DNA of 64,000 bases, from NCBI GenBank assembly GCA_000469685.2, contig LS997565.1, positions 39,866,519 through 39,930,518 on the forward strand, written 5' to 3'. This document shows, one piece after another, positions 24,145 to 35,600 of this stretch. This DNA is from Haemonchus contortus. Its lineage: Eukaryota; Nematoda; Chromadorea; Rhabditida; Trichostrongylidae. Each line of letters begins with the position of its first letter. Positions within the stretch are counted from its first letter, which is position 1. A program made the translations under genes and the position numbers. The notes beneath the pieces were generated by a model. It worked only from the letters and a program-made list of their open reading frames with translations, was not told where the DNA came from and made no database searches.

Positions 24145-26770
24145 TGATCACCCCAGCTCCTATTAATGGCTAATCGGTTGACTGAATAGAGATTGGGGTG
24201 AGGGGGTGCTCAGGGGTGAGACGACTCTGAAGGTGGCCAGCTGGCATGCCTAAGATATCCATCCAAGAAAGTTTGGTCGTCTCCGGTCCGTCCAGCGCAA
24301 TGTTCCTTTTTTCGCGTTGACTCGGCCACACTACTAGTTTAGTTTCTATCTCAGTTTGTTGATTGGACTTGCTCCAATTCGCGCCAGCAAACGAACATCC
24401 TTGAGAAATGGCACCGATGATTGAATATGTACAGCTCCTACATACAACTGTGTTCAATCAAGCAGATTACTCTGCAGAACAAGATGTTTTTTGAGGAGAT
24501 ACGATACCGCCAACTTCTTTTCAAGTAGTGATCTGATTTGTAGTTGGAGTAGTTAGCTGACGTACTGGCTATTTACATTGGGTTGTGCGGAAAGTCTCCG
24601 CCGATATTTGAGTCATCTTTGGAAAAGAATTACTAGAAGAACAAATTCATTCACAGACAACATATCGTCCATTCTGTTCAGCAACGGTTCGCCACCTTCC
24701 TATCAGTTTCATTATCTCACTTTCATAGAAGGTTCTAGACTTCGAAATGAAAAACCCTCTCAGGTGCTTTTTGCAGTCCTCTAGTAGAATGAACGATTTT
24801 CCATTCGGGTGCTATTGTATAAAAGAAACCTAGGGAGGTGGTAGCATGATGGTGCTATGTCTAGACTATATGAGGGATCTAGTCAGACATCCCACCCAAG
24901 CTCCAGCAATTTGCGAGTGACCATAAATATGTGTGGTCTGGAGTTTTTCTGTTGGAAGACAACGCTCTTACGATTGGCTATTTCTAGGCGCTGCTTATCA
25001 ATTGTTTTCTTGACTACAGTACCTTTCTAAAGTTATCGTCCGAATGTGCGGCAGCAGCTCATAATAAATGACTCCCTTCCCAATCCTACTAGCAGCACAG
25101 AACAATCTTCCTCATCTGGATTTTGACTTTGAGAGTAGTTTGTGACGGCTCGCTGGGAAGGCTCCACGATCGTTCCCGCTCCGCGTTATCCGTTGTTGTA
25201 TGCGATCCACTTTTTGTCTCCCGTTTTTTATACGTTTCAGAAACAGCTCCTTTTGTTTCGTTTTAGCAACGAGTCGCACATGGAGGCGCGGTACATCACA
25301 TTGCGCTCGCTCAGTTCGAGAGATACCCAAACATCCAGGCAATAACAAAACCGAGTTGCAGCAAATGATCATGGATGGCTAATTTCGAAACATTCAGTTC
25401 TCCTCTTATTCCACGAGCAGTAATTTGCTGATTCGTTACGATTAACATTTTGATTTGGTCGTTTTTCATTGGTGATAGCCTTTCTCAGCGCTGCCGACTT
25501 TCAACGGTGAATTCCCCTGGTTCAAATTTCGCAAATTACTCGCGTACTGTACGCTCCAATAACATGTCTATTTAAAGGTGCCAAATCTTTCTCACGGCTT
25601 GAGCCGCACTCTTACCCTCGCGGTATAAGAAAAGCATCAAGCGCCACAAATGCACGCACTGTTTCTCAAATTTCACAGGAGTCATATACAGACAAACCTT
25701 GAGAAAGTTAACCAAACTTGAACCGGGATAAAGGGGAGGGGTTACGCTTTCATGAAATATATAATATTATGAGTTTGGGTTCTAAATCTTTTATACAACA
25801 GTTGATAAACCCGGGGTGTTGAGAATGGGCGGGGACCTTCCGGACAACCCAATAGAAGCAGCTTGCTTATATTACTCATTTGACTGTAATAAGGACCAGG
25901 TCACTATGAGCCAAGCGATAACGCACTAAACAGAAACAAAAATTCGAAACGGCACTTGTCCACTCATTTAAATAAGGACCCGAAGCTAAATTTTTGTAGA
26001 ACTAGAAATTACTGCTTGTTAGTTGACTAGTAGTAGACTAGGTTCCAGATTCTTAAAGACCTTCCGAAAAATTGGTTCCGAGGAGAATCAATCGTTTTCG
26101 CATGCGTCGCACAATTCACCACGATTCGAAAATGAGTTTTATTTCAAGGTGTACATCTTCTCAGCCGAGCTCTATACTTATATGATGAAGTCAGTTGTGA
26201 TGAAGAATGGACGATTCAACTATCGATTACACTAATCAGGGAAAAACGGTTACATTGAAGGCTCACCACAATTTGTAACTTCAACCGTTCTAGGGGCACA
26301 GGAGTTCCTCCCACAGTTACAGCTATGGCCGCTCTTTGATGTACAACAGGGAATCTCAGATTTTGGTTGTTGCAGCGAAAAGCGGGCAGTTTGAAAGGAA
26401 TCATCCTGAAACCAAGGATGATTCCTTTCAAACTGCTTTCTTTATTGCTGTAGAGAGGCATGCGAGGGCTCAGTTTCCGTCTTCCAATAAGCCTAACAAC
26501 ATAGACAATGACCTGATATAACACTACAAAAGAGATCCTCGTCCCTTAGGATGTTTAGGATGTAGTGGGGGCACATCGTCTACTTAAGCTATCTGCACTT
26601 CAAACGCAGCTTCGATAAACTGCTTGATTCAAGTCTTGCCTGACGACCTCATACAGTCATGGCTCAAGTACTGATGAGAGCTGAAGATCGAAATTCGTTC
26701 GCGGTCACTTATCCTGCTTTTAGGATGATAGCTGACGTAAAAGTGAGTTCTTTTGTCCATCCGAACAATC
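24145..26770. other. U2-specific stretch, no recognised gene
   Basis: This has no counterpart in U1 or U3. Exon-like hints include an acceptor TACGTTTCAG at about 25250 followed by a frame SNESHMEARYITLRSLSSRD, and a 95-codon - strand frame at 24170-24457. Neither has a recognisable family or partner exon. Their presence in U4 reflects the recent duplication and is not evidence of selection. Confidence 0.35.
26386..26436. repeat. Perfect 21-bp hairpin
   Basis: Arms 26386-26406 and 26416-26436 are exact reverse complements (GCAGTTTGAAAGGAATCATC...) around a 9-nt loop. The copy in U4 is at 54117-54167. It lies in a stretch without a known gene. Confidence 0.9.
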
Positions 26771-26773
26771 TAG

Positions 26774-27075
26774 GGCGGAGATGGTGTAGCGGCAGGAGCC
26801 CACTTCACACACGCATGGTCACGGGTTCGATTCTCGGTTCGATACCCGCCTAAGCCAACCAAACCTTCCATCTCGGCGGGGTTGGTAAATTGGTATCAGA
26901 CTCGTCTGGGTGGATAAATGCATTGACTTATACATCGGCTGGCCATCGCAGTTCATTGTATAGGCTACACACGCACTCATTACGCTACTACGATTCTGAA
27001 TGGAAGTCGAGTGAGGTGGCGCATCCCTCACACGGGATTGACTAACGCCAAAAACTTTATCGTTTATCCTTTTTT
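26774..27075 (+). repeat. tRNA-derived SINE, best-preserved copy
   Basis: The head is tRNA-like, with A box TGGTGTAGCGGC (26783-26794) and B box GGTTCGATTC (26824-26833), the internal RNA polymerase III promoter of tRNA genes. A family body of about 230 bp follows (gcctaagccaaccaaaccttc; actcgtctgggtggataaa; catcggctggccatcgca; ctactacgattctgaatgg) with a pyrimidine-rich end. It cannot be a functional tRNA: no cloverleaf with an acceptor stem is formed. Confidence 0.85.
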
Positions 27076-27626
27076 CATCCAAAGCAGTTCAGGAGACCTC
27101 GTAGGGATGGAAAACAAATCAGGATGGATAGGTATCCGATACTAGAACACAAGTCCCAATTACGAATACTCTCAAAAAACCAGGGCGATTCTGAATGGAA
27201 GTCCATTTTTTTAGCATGAGCGCATTCAAAAAAAGATTTAATTGAAGTCGATGACCTCATCTATTTATGCTACCATTTCATCAATTTCAGAGGTCATTGA
27301 GAAAAAGAGGTTCATATTATCATGCGACTACTACGCATCAGTAGGTACGCCGCGAAACGGTTTTTCTGCTTTACCTTTATCACAGGTGCTCCGTTTATCC
27401 ATCAAATTTCTTTACCCGATGCAAGGGCCCCTCTATTCGTCTCCATCGGGAGCTGGTGTAAACATTTGAACCCTACTAACCACAAGGAGCATGCTATTAC
27501 TTTCGTTCAGAGCCTTAATGAAGAGGTTTGATGATCGAGGCAGCGGCGCTGGTGCGGTCCCGGGAGACCCAGTCATTAACGGGCCCAGTCTAACGGTCAT
27601 CATAAAATTGCTTCTTCTCCTTCTAG

Positions 27627-27866
27627 TCAATGAATTCGTGATTGAAACAAACAAAGTGAGATCAACAATTTATTCCACTGTAAGGAGTTATGGAGTGACA
27701 GAGCGTAAAGCTGATACCGGTTTGCACTGCTGTGGATCGGCAATAGAGTCTCGTCGAGTCTGTAGTAGTTGCAGAGACTGGAGCTTCTTTCAGGGGCGAA
27801 GGTCATATCAACACAATTAATACATACGCCCTTGAAAATGAATATTATCAGATAACTCTCGTTCAA
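27627..27866 (-). CDS. Small ORF family B (U2 copy, altered C-terminus)
   Basis: The frame starts MNESYLIIFIFKGVC, a hydrophobic leader-like segment, and continues SSLCNYYRLDE. It is then shifted relative to U1 and U3, so the shared QCKPVSSL ending is read out of frame. The U4 copy differs by two amino acids. It may be a decayed copy; product unknown. Confidence 0.25.
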   Translation of the reverse strand: MNESYLIIFIFKGVCINCVDMTFAPERSSSLCNYYRLDETLLPIHSSANRYQLYALSLHNSLQWNKLLISLCLFQSRIH

Positions 27867-27949
27867 CTATTTTGTAATTGCACGCTCATGGCCTGCTCAA
27901 TTGTATTTGATTCCATTCTTACAGTGACTCCTTGACGTTATTCTATTTT

Positions 27950-27989
27950 AATTGTGATACAGTATCATATATAGTACTGTATCACAATT
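27950..27989. repeat. Palindrome at the Helitron pre-insertion site
   Basis: Arms AATTGTGATACAGTA (27950-27964) and TACTGTATCACAATT (27975-27989) enclose a 10-nt AT-rich centre. In U1 and U3 a Helitron is inserted just after the left 'gatacag', so this is the empty site. The U4 copy is at 55681-55720. Confidence 0.85.
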
Positions 27990-28018
27990 AAGTTACGAAA
28001 TCCTGACCCTAATCTTCG

Positions 28019-31000
28019 TCAATTACTCTATATGAAAATTGTACAATAGATAGGCCACGCAGTTAACGGTGAAAAAAATTGAAAAAATTAAAAGTGGTAA
28101 TATTCGATCGAGTTTCAACAAAAACAGTGCTGGGTCTTACCGATTGGATGTAGGCGTAGAAGCAATTTTCGTTAAAATAACAGATTTTCAAGCATTCGTA
28201 AAGGGAATTATTTCCGAAATCATAGACCTCTCCGGTACAATTAAGTGGCTTTTGACAAATCTCAGTGATGGTACAAGAATGCGACTGAGCGACCTGAAAC
28301 GAACCTTTCCATGCGGTTTAATATTCTTGAAATCACTGAAGTCTTCGGCTTCTCTCAACTGGCTATCCTACTTTGTATAATTCGCTAATCTTTGTGTTTG
28401 TGTGTGTGTGTCGGGGTGTGCGTCCGACCGGGAATTCACAACTCCTGTTCACGTGGACCTAGAGCGTTCAACCTTGGTAGGAGTACGGGGAGCAGGATGG
28501 GAGAACTTATCGTGGGTGGTAGGGTCGGACATCGAACATAGAAGGCGGGGTTTATGCCAACATTTTCAGTTTGTCTCTAGGGGGTTCAAACTTGGTAGGA
28601 GGCATTCGGTAGTATGGGAACCCTTATGGTGCGTGGTAGGGCCGCCCCCAAGAGACGGGGTTTCAGCGAAATAAATGAGTGAATGTCCTTAATTTTCGAT
28701 CGCGTGACTTGGAGAGCAAAACCTGTAGCAGTAGAGGAGGCAGGATAGAAACACTGACAATAGAAGAGGAATTAGAGATCAAGATCCGGTTGAATTAAAT
28801 TCCCACTAGGTAAATTCTAGCGCCTCTATTATTTACGATTTAGCTTTGACGCTTTGAAACGCACCATTCGACAAGAAGAGTAAATGGTGTGATTGGGACC
28901 GATTATAAGGAGATGCGAGAAATCATTTCTTGCGGTTAGAGTACGGCCACTACCCAGCAAAGTTTGTGACTTAATGGAGAATCACGGTTGCGGTTCCCCT
29001 CTGCTTTGATATCATTCTTGGCAAAACTTATCGAACCGCTTAAAACCTTGGATCGTCTTTTAGTGATGTATCCGTAGAGAAACGGATCTGCATTCATAAA
29101 GAAGTTTGATAATGGTATCCTACTTTATATAATTCGCTAAGTGTGTCTGTTGGTGTGTCGGTGTGTTTGTGTGTATGTTTGTGTGTGTGTTTGTGTGTGT
29201 GTGTGTCGGTGTGTGTGTTTGACCGGAAATTCATAACTCCTGTCTCCGTGGACCTAGAGCGTTCAAAATTGGTAGGAGTAAGGGGGACAGGATGGGAACA
29301 CCTTTGGTAAGTGGCAGGACCGGAATCCATGCTCAGAGGGTGGGGTTTTGCGCCGCAATAGTCAATTTGGCCCTAGGGCATTCAAACTTGGAAGAGGTAC
29401 AGGCGGCAAGATGGGAACACTTATCGTAGATGGGAGGACCGGACCCCGCTTATGGAAGGCGAAACTTGCGCCAGAACTTTCAGTTTGTCTCTAGAACTGG
29501 TAGGAGGCAGTATGGGGACACTTATGGTAAGTAGTTGGCCGTACTACGCCCCCAAAGAACAGGATTTCACGAAATAAATGAGTAGATGAGTAAAAATCCA
29601 GATCCCGTGGACTTGGAGAGCAATCAGTAGAAGGGGGCACGATGGGAACACTGACAATAGAAGAAGCTTTAGAGAAGAAGATCCACTCACCAATCATCTC
29701 CTAGCGCCTTTGTTATTTACGGTTTAGCTTTGACTTTTTGATGTTTCATTCGACAAGAAGGTTAAGTTGTGTGATCATGAGGAGATGAATTTGGTTCACT
29801 TCTTGCTATTAGATTACGACCGCTACCCAACAGAGTTTGCGATTAAGTGAAAGATCACGGTTTCTCTTTGCTCTGATATCATTCTTAGCAAAATTTATCC
29901 GACCGGTAATAATGTTGGATCCACATTTAATGATGTATCTGTAGAGAAAAGGAGGTACATCTTTGAAGGCAATAGATAGTCTATACTCTCGCTCAGCGAA
30001 ACAGCGAATGACCTAGAAAAAAGGGGGAAGTATTTCATTAGTTTGATGTTTTTCGGACAAAGTCCCTTTACCCCAAGAAGGAGGAGAGCCATTAATGATG
30101 GCATTGAGGAACATTGATGGTAGCTAATATAGTAGCCTCAGCCGCGATGAAGTCTTTTAATACTTTTTTCCCTGAATAATCGCCTTTGCGATATTAAACA
30201 ATGTTCTTTCGGAAACAGCGAGATTGGCCTACAGAAAAAATCGCTCCTAATTCGGAGCTAATACTGAGGGTGTAGAGCTTTCAAAGCAAAAGGTGAACCC
30301 GAAGTGTTATTTACGCATAGCAAATTTTTCGCAGGGAGAAGGAGCGCCCGGCGTAGCCGGGCGAACTCATAAGAAGGAGGGAAGCCTGGCGTTAGCCGGG
30401 CGGCCCGACTGGTTATTATAATGACTCGACAACATTTTTGATAGGTCTTCGTTTTTAAAATGGACAACCACATATCGAGACTTCTAATCATTGCAGAAGC
30501 ATCACCACAATTTGAATCATAAACAACAATCATTGTATGCCCTATTAGTCTTCTGTTAAATTTTGTGCTCCGAAAAATGTCTTTTGTGCCCAATATGGAG
30601 CGGCCGGTTTTCCGATTACTACAACCCTCTTATAGGAAGGAGGGAAGCCCGGCGTTAGCCGGACGACCAGACTGTTGATAAAATTGAGCAATATTAAGAT
30701 CTTTGTCGATTATTCATATATTATTTAAAAGGATTTTGTTGATCAAGTATTCCGCTTAGCTGCCCCACAGTTTTACGAAGTCATTAGTTGCAGTTGAAGA
30801 AAAAGGTTTTTCTCCATGATAGCCCAACCATGTTACGAGCCTTCATGGGCATTGAGGCTAGATTCGTTCTGTTCTGTGTCCGGGTGGAAGACGGGTCCCA
30901 TCCCTTCAGGGTCTAAGCATGTTGCCAACAGCCACGTTGCTAACAGCCCAGTCACCTTTATCACAATCTGATAGCTGTTCATGTTAGAGCTCTGATCTGA

Positions 31001-31167
31001 TTGGGTCATCTAAGGCAGTACGTATCAGAGATATATGTGTTTATTATTGCTTTTTATTAATAGTTTCTAGCAGACTGCCGAAATCAGAGACAAGCCCATT
31101 CAGCACAAGTATTGGAAAATACCTGCAAGATGAAAACGACGACTGCAAGCGTTTTACGTGGCCACAT
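28019..31167 (-). CDS. Family A secreted PAN-like cysteine peptide, U2 copy
   Basis: Exon 1 is 31123-31167, exon 2 is 28141-28293 (51 codons) and the possible exon 3 is 28019-28027. Exon 1 starts 20 nt after a TTTCAG acceptor (likely spliced-leader site) and encodes MWPRKTLAVVVFILQ. Joined in phase 0 to exon 2 (VAQSHSC...), it gives a classical signal peptide with cleavage likely near AQS. The mature part has cysteines at exon-2 residues 7, 13, 19, 34, 38 and 44. The core SLYECLKICYFNENCFYAY resembles PAN/apple domains, which bind proteins or sugars in secreted molecules. The U3-type third-exon acceptor is lost. An alternative acceptor (TTTCATATAG) adds two residues and a stop, about 68 residues in all. 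Two nested Helitrons sit in intron 1. The function is not known. Confidence 0.55.
28366..30674 (+). mobile_element. Non-autonomous Helitron E2, interrupted by E3
   Basis: It begins TCCTACTTTGTATAATTCGC directly after an A (ggctA|TCC) and ends after a GC hairpin with ...GACCAGACTG before TT. The empty site in U3 is 'ctggctattactg' near 46297-46309, so insertion was between A and T. The outer parts are 28366-29117 and 30413-30674. A GT-rich tract and subrepeats ('aattcacaactcctgttcacgtggacc') follow the left end. It lies in intron 1 of the U2 family A gene. Confidence 0.75.
29118..30412 (+). mobile_element. Non-autonomous Helitron E3, nested in E2
   Basis: A 1295 bp element that starts TCCTACTTTATATAATTCGC after an A. 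It has a GT tract (about 29141-29218), three tandem-like subrepeats, and near the 3' end two GC hairpins (gcccggcgtagccgggc and gcctggcgttagccgggc). It ends GGCCCGACTGG (CTRR-type), the last hairpin stopping 11 nt before the end. There is no Rep/helicase frame. Confidence 0.78.
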
Positions 31168-32640
31168 CGTAATGGAAAGGCTCGCGTCTGAAATGTCAAC
31201 TTTCACGATAGCAATGCCAAAACAAGAACCGTTCTGTCCAGCGTTTTGCACAACTGTCCTCACTGACTCATACTGGTATGAGGTTACCGAAAATAATCGG
31301 ATGTTGCAAAAAGGTCGAAGATGATGGTGGGAATTAGTGCAAGGAGATGACTGGTATTAATATACGCTAGGCTGCACCAATTGCTTCAGCACCTCCAACT
31401 TCGCCTCATGGTCCTCCGCAACTCATGCAAGACTGAATTTGGCACGGTTCTTATCAAAATATGCCTAACCCTTTTCAGTCTATATTCCAATTTTGAGGAA
31501 TACCGGGACAGACATGACTTTGAATAAGGTTTTCTATATACTTGGCATGTTTCTTCGTTCTTTCGTGACATCTGCATTAGGGATGTGGAGATGCAATTCA
31601 TTCAAAAGCCGGTTTCTTCAATAACATTTGAAATTGGTAGGCTACTTTTTGCTAATTCCAACAAATCTGAATCTGATTGATCTAAAAATTGGATCTGAAC
31701 AGTACAAATATAACAAACTGAGTTTTTTCGAACAGTTAGCCAACTTGTTTTTGCAGATCGCTGATTCATGAACCTTTGGGGAAAATGCTTCAAAATGAAC
31801 TTGCTACGGAAAGGGTTCCTCGAATGAGCATAGTCATAGTAGAAGACGCACTTACCGATATTAGGTAAAAATCTAAAGGGATCTTACCAAGGTCAGACGC
31901 TGGATTCTGTTGAAAAGATCTTTAATCAGATGAGAAATTGAAGAACAAACACCGAGTAGGAAGTCTATTTCTCCCGAGTAGGATAGAAGCGATTTGTTGA
32001 CCATTTAAGGCCGGAGTGGAAATCCAACTTTGGTCTCAGGTGGTGCTAAGAAGAGCCTAGGATGCTACCAGAAGGCAACAATAATTTGAAGAGGGCTTAC
32101 ACTTCTGTGTGTAGCTTCCGGGGAAGGCTAGCCTACCGTTTCGACTTTTGAAAAAAAAACTCACAACCCCCTGAAATGGTTCAGAGTTCTAGGGAAGCAA
32201 ATCGTATTGGTTACTCTCTTATACATAGTAGTACAGATGACTCAGTTTTTCTGAAATTACTCGAATGAGGGCCTTACTTCAAAGAGCTCTGACAAACCTG
32301 CCTCACAAGGACTGGGAAGATGGCGAATGACTTATACTCTTAGGAAGGTCTTCACTAGATGGTTTTTATTCATCTCCATATACATGAACTCATCTCCACA
32401 GCGACGCTCTGAAGAGTTATGACAGCAGAAATGACAAAAAATGATCTCCATGTACAATGGTTTGACCGCCAACGTGGAGGTAGGAATCCGCCGAGGTTAT
32501 TTGAAGTGACAGCCTACTCTATGAAATATTATTGATATTTATGTGAAGTCAATCCGAAGAAAGACGGCAGCTGGAAGGCTTCTCTTGTGGTGACCGTTGA
32601 ATGATCATTTTTTCACAAGATCTAGTTCCATTCAGAGAGC
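31168..32640. other. Block beta of U2, candidate exons only
   Basis: This contains the U2 counterparts of the candidate exons described for 19584-19793 (for example NPASDLGKIPLDFYLIS before GTAAGTGCG near 31853-31903), with indels. No intact gene was assembled. Confidence 0.3.
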
Positions 32641-32642
32641 AG

Positions 32643-32880
32643 AGGTGGTGCAAAGGTGGCAAGTGGGCTATCACACACCCATGGTCACTGGTTCGGATCC
32701 CGGGTAGATACCTGCCTCGACCGATCAAGCCTTTCATCTTCTTGGAGTCTGTCAACTGTTAACGGACTTTTCTTGGAGACGATAAAAAAAGCACTGGCTT
32801 GTCTGTCCTTCGGCTAGCCACTTCATTTCATTCTACGGGCCGAATATGATCTCCATACGCCGTATTGATGGAAAGTGAAA
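32643..32880 (+). repeat. tRNA-derived SINE, copy in U2 beta
   Basis: A-box-like GGTGGTGCAAAGGTGG (32644-32659) and B-box-like CTGGTTCGGATCCCGG (32689-32704) are followed by the family body. It is orthologous to 21776 (U1), 48716 (U3) and 60375 (U4). Confidence 0.7.
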
Positions 32881-34080
32881 CCAAATGGGCGATTTAATGT
32901 CTTAAATGGGTGGTTTGACAAAATGCATTCAGTGATCAACCTGCAAAGGAGTACGCAAATGACGGCATGGCATCACCCGCTAATCAAAAAGCGCCTGAGC
33001 CTTCACTAGTCTTTCAACAAAGCGCGTGCACCTTAGTTGAACCCTAACCGTTTTCTTCGTCTCTCCAAATTCTGGTATGACTTGAATAATCTATTGATGA
33101 GTGTAGCCGGGACAGATGCAAATAAACTTTCGAATCACAACGAATGCACCCAGATGAAAGGGCTCAAGATGGTAAAGCTACATTATCGTCCTTGGTATGC
33201 TATTCGCGTCGTTTCCATCCAGGTCTCCCTTAATGAGTCGGATTACAATTTCATTTCATTCGTAGCTTGCACTATGACAGCGCTATGGCTATCGCTACCG
33301 TCAACGCGACTTTTACCAGCGTACTCGTATATGTTCCCCCACATCAATCTTCTCACGTGCAGTAGCTGCCTACAGTAAATGGCCGCAGGAGTCTCTATGT
33401 AAGGGGTGCACTAATACCGGTAACGGTAAGCGCATTCGAAAGACATTCAAGAAGTTATTGACTTGGGATTCACAGCCACAAAAAAATTGCCTGTTGTCAC
33501 TTCCAGGTGGAGCATCATTTTAGGGGAGAATTTTTGATTATATGACTGTTTAGATTTCAGACGAGTGAATCCATTCGTTCGGCATGATGCGGAAGCCAAA
33601 CTGAGAGGAAGATATTCCTAAAGAGGTAATTCTGACTATGTCCTAGGTAATTTCATCGTTCACTAACAAACGCTGACAGTGCTTGAACCATCCTAAAATA
33701 ACAAATCAATAAGACATTCCATTTGATCTTATTACTATTATCAGACCATTTTCTCTGCTAAACGCTTCGTTTCGAAACCTTTCTGCGACTTCATAGACAT
33801 CGGGTAAGTTGAAGGGGGGGGGGGGGTGATTTTGAAGAGCTTAGAGAAATCTATCGCAATTGTGAAATTTGAGTGAGTTTGGTACTGTTCGAAAAGAACC
33901 GCCAATTGAGTTCTGGTCGGAGAACATTGACGCAGAAAACCCACCCCTTTCTTTCCTTAGGGTACAGTTTTTGAAAACAACGTCCGACGGAGTTTATGGT
34001 TTAAGGTTGCCGGACACCCCTACAGAGCCACAACGACTTCATTGGCTTTCTCATACATCATTGCTGTAAATCAAGTATGT
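32880..34080. other. End of block beta (U2), no supported gene
   Basis: It contains a 13-14 base G run near 33816-33829. The right end shares 'ccttagggtacagttttt' with 22757 and 49699. Only chance frames were seen. Confidence 0.35.
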
Positions 34081-34594
34081 CCTGTTCAAAGCAGTGAAAG
34101 TAGACGCATATAGTCAACTACGTGCTGGTGATCACATCTATGCAGGAGCTCACGATTGATAGGTAATAATTGCGACTCTATGGACTGTGAACTCAGGATT
34201 AGAGTTTTCGGATTGCGACGGAATCTTCTGCGGTCGCATATGGGCTATAGTTTCCGGCTGCCGGCTACAGTTGTTATAGACCACGGCGGGTTGCGAGCTA
34301 CTGTAGTGGGCACTGTAGCTGAACTTGGTACCCATCACTCAAAAACTGAAAAATTCATATAGAAGTTAGCAGGCCTTGCTGGGCATTGCAATTCTATTGA
34401 GGTGAACCCAGCGACACGTATAACTATATAGTAACATATTAAGTTTTTCGATTAGATCTGTGAAAAGTAGTACTTGGTATTACCCACAGGATTTCCTGTA
34501 GCACCACATTCGGTTTGGTAGTTGTGCTCAAGAAGCCTGACGAGACAGAAATGTCTGTTTAGGACAATTTGCTTCCGTTTATTCGCTTCGTAAT

Positions 34595-35155
34595 ACACGC
34601 TATCATTCTCATGATCTGGAATCGAATCTCTCATAGATGTCCACCCAGGCCAAGCTAATATTCCTTAGCTACCTGAGCTACAGGATCAGCTAATGATAAT
34701 GGTCTTGTCTAGGAGGATAAGAGAAGGACCTATACATTGATTAACCTCAGTAACTCACTGATTGGACTGGATTAGAGATAAGGCTATTTTTTTGCTTTAG
34801 TCGATCCAGTCTGAGGGGTGAGCCCATCATTCGACTTTCCTTCACTACAATCGTATTGGCGTATGGAATGCTTCTGTGCCTATGCAATGACTCGCGGTGG
34901 CCAGCCTATAATCAAGTCAGTGTTTTGATTCTCCTAGACAAGTCTGGCACAAATTAATAAACCCTAGGAGGATGGAAGGCCTAGCCAGCCTAGGCGAACA
35001 TCGATTCGCGATTTCAACCTGTACCATGCGTGTATGATAGTGCGCCAGTTCCGAGTAAAATACCACTTTCCTTATTCTATGGTTGCGCATTCGAAACGGC
35101 ACCATGATTCTGAATGAAAGCCGAATGCCGAAGTTCATCTTAAAAACGGGATCGA
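34595..35155. repeat. Two SINE fragments, head + and body -
   Basis: A + strand fragment is at about 34600-34760 (ggaatcgaatctctc B-box-like, then 'gtcttgtctaggaggataag'). A - strand copy is at about 34915-35155 (its reverse complement reads 'aggcctagccagcctagg' and 'ttctgaatgaaagccgaatg' blocks). They separate the exon-15 remnant from the exon-16 copy, a spacing not found in U1. Confidence 0.55.
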
Positions 35156-35255
35156 TTAAAACTAAAAAGCTATCTTTTTGAATTTTCCGATTACTCGATT
35201 AATACATAGGGTCCTGTTCGTAAATAGTTTGCGACCTAAATTGTTTTGCTTTCAG

Positions 35256-35600
35256 GATCCCCTGAAGTACCGGTAACACCAGTTCCGTCCTATATGCAGG
35301 AAAGCTTCGAGACCATCCAAAGGTACAGTCGTTCACCTCGAACGTTTCTACCATTTAGATGACACTATAAGCCACGTAAAAAACTCGTTCATGAAGTTTA
35401 GTGGAGCCAACCACTTGGAACGGCTTGAGTCGACATTAATATAAATTCGGCCCCACTCTCAGTCCCTTTCACATATGAGTACTTTCAGAAGACCGCCTGC
35501 TCTTAACAGAAGTCTCCGATCCATGACGATAACCGGAGAGGCTGGACGACGGTTTTGACTGACGTGGAAAATACTCTGTGGAATTTTACCATATATGTTT
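35256..35600 (+). pseudogene. Copine 3' exon remnants (U3)
   Basis: The 67-nt exon copy at 35256-35322 is identical to copine exon 11761-11827, including the CAG acceptor and GTACAG donor. The last-exon copy follows at about 35475-35555, with the acceptor changed from TATCAG to TATGAG. No functional copine can come from it without upstream exons. Confidence 0.85.

Larger units (their letters stand above)
22880..34080. repeat. Tandem unit U2
   Basis: The second unit begins near the 'ccgataagttgattgttttgcatttag' copy of the copine intron end and runs to the end of block beta at about 34.08 kb. Its alpha part differs from U1 and U3: about 24.15-26.77 kb has no counterpart there. Confidence 0.8.

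Noticed and set aside
24170..24457. 95-codon - strand frame identical in both duplicates
   Set aside because: Identity only reflects the recent duplication; there is no recognisable motif, splice context or copy in U1 or U3.
26774..26840. A tRNA gene
   Set aside because: The A and B boxes are present, but there is no complementary acceptor stem, and the sequence is repeated with a common 230-bp body, so it is a SINE head.
27491..27820. 109-codon + strand frame, repeated in U4
   Set aside because: It is the antisense of family B and flanking alpha sequence; U1 and U3 counterparts have stops and shifts.
30336..30412. Closely spaced GC-rich palindromes looking like bacterial terminators or a CRISPR array
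   Set aside because: They occur at the 3' ends of Helitron-like elements (also 16480-16518, 40756-41020, 45795-45854), have no regular spacers, and the DNA is eukaryotic.
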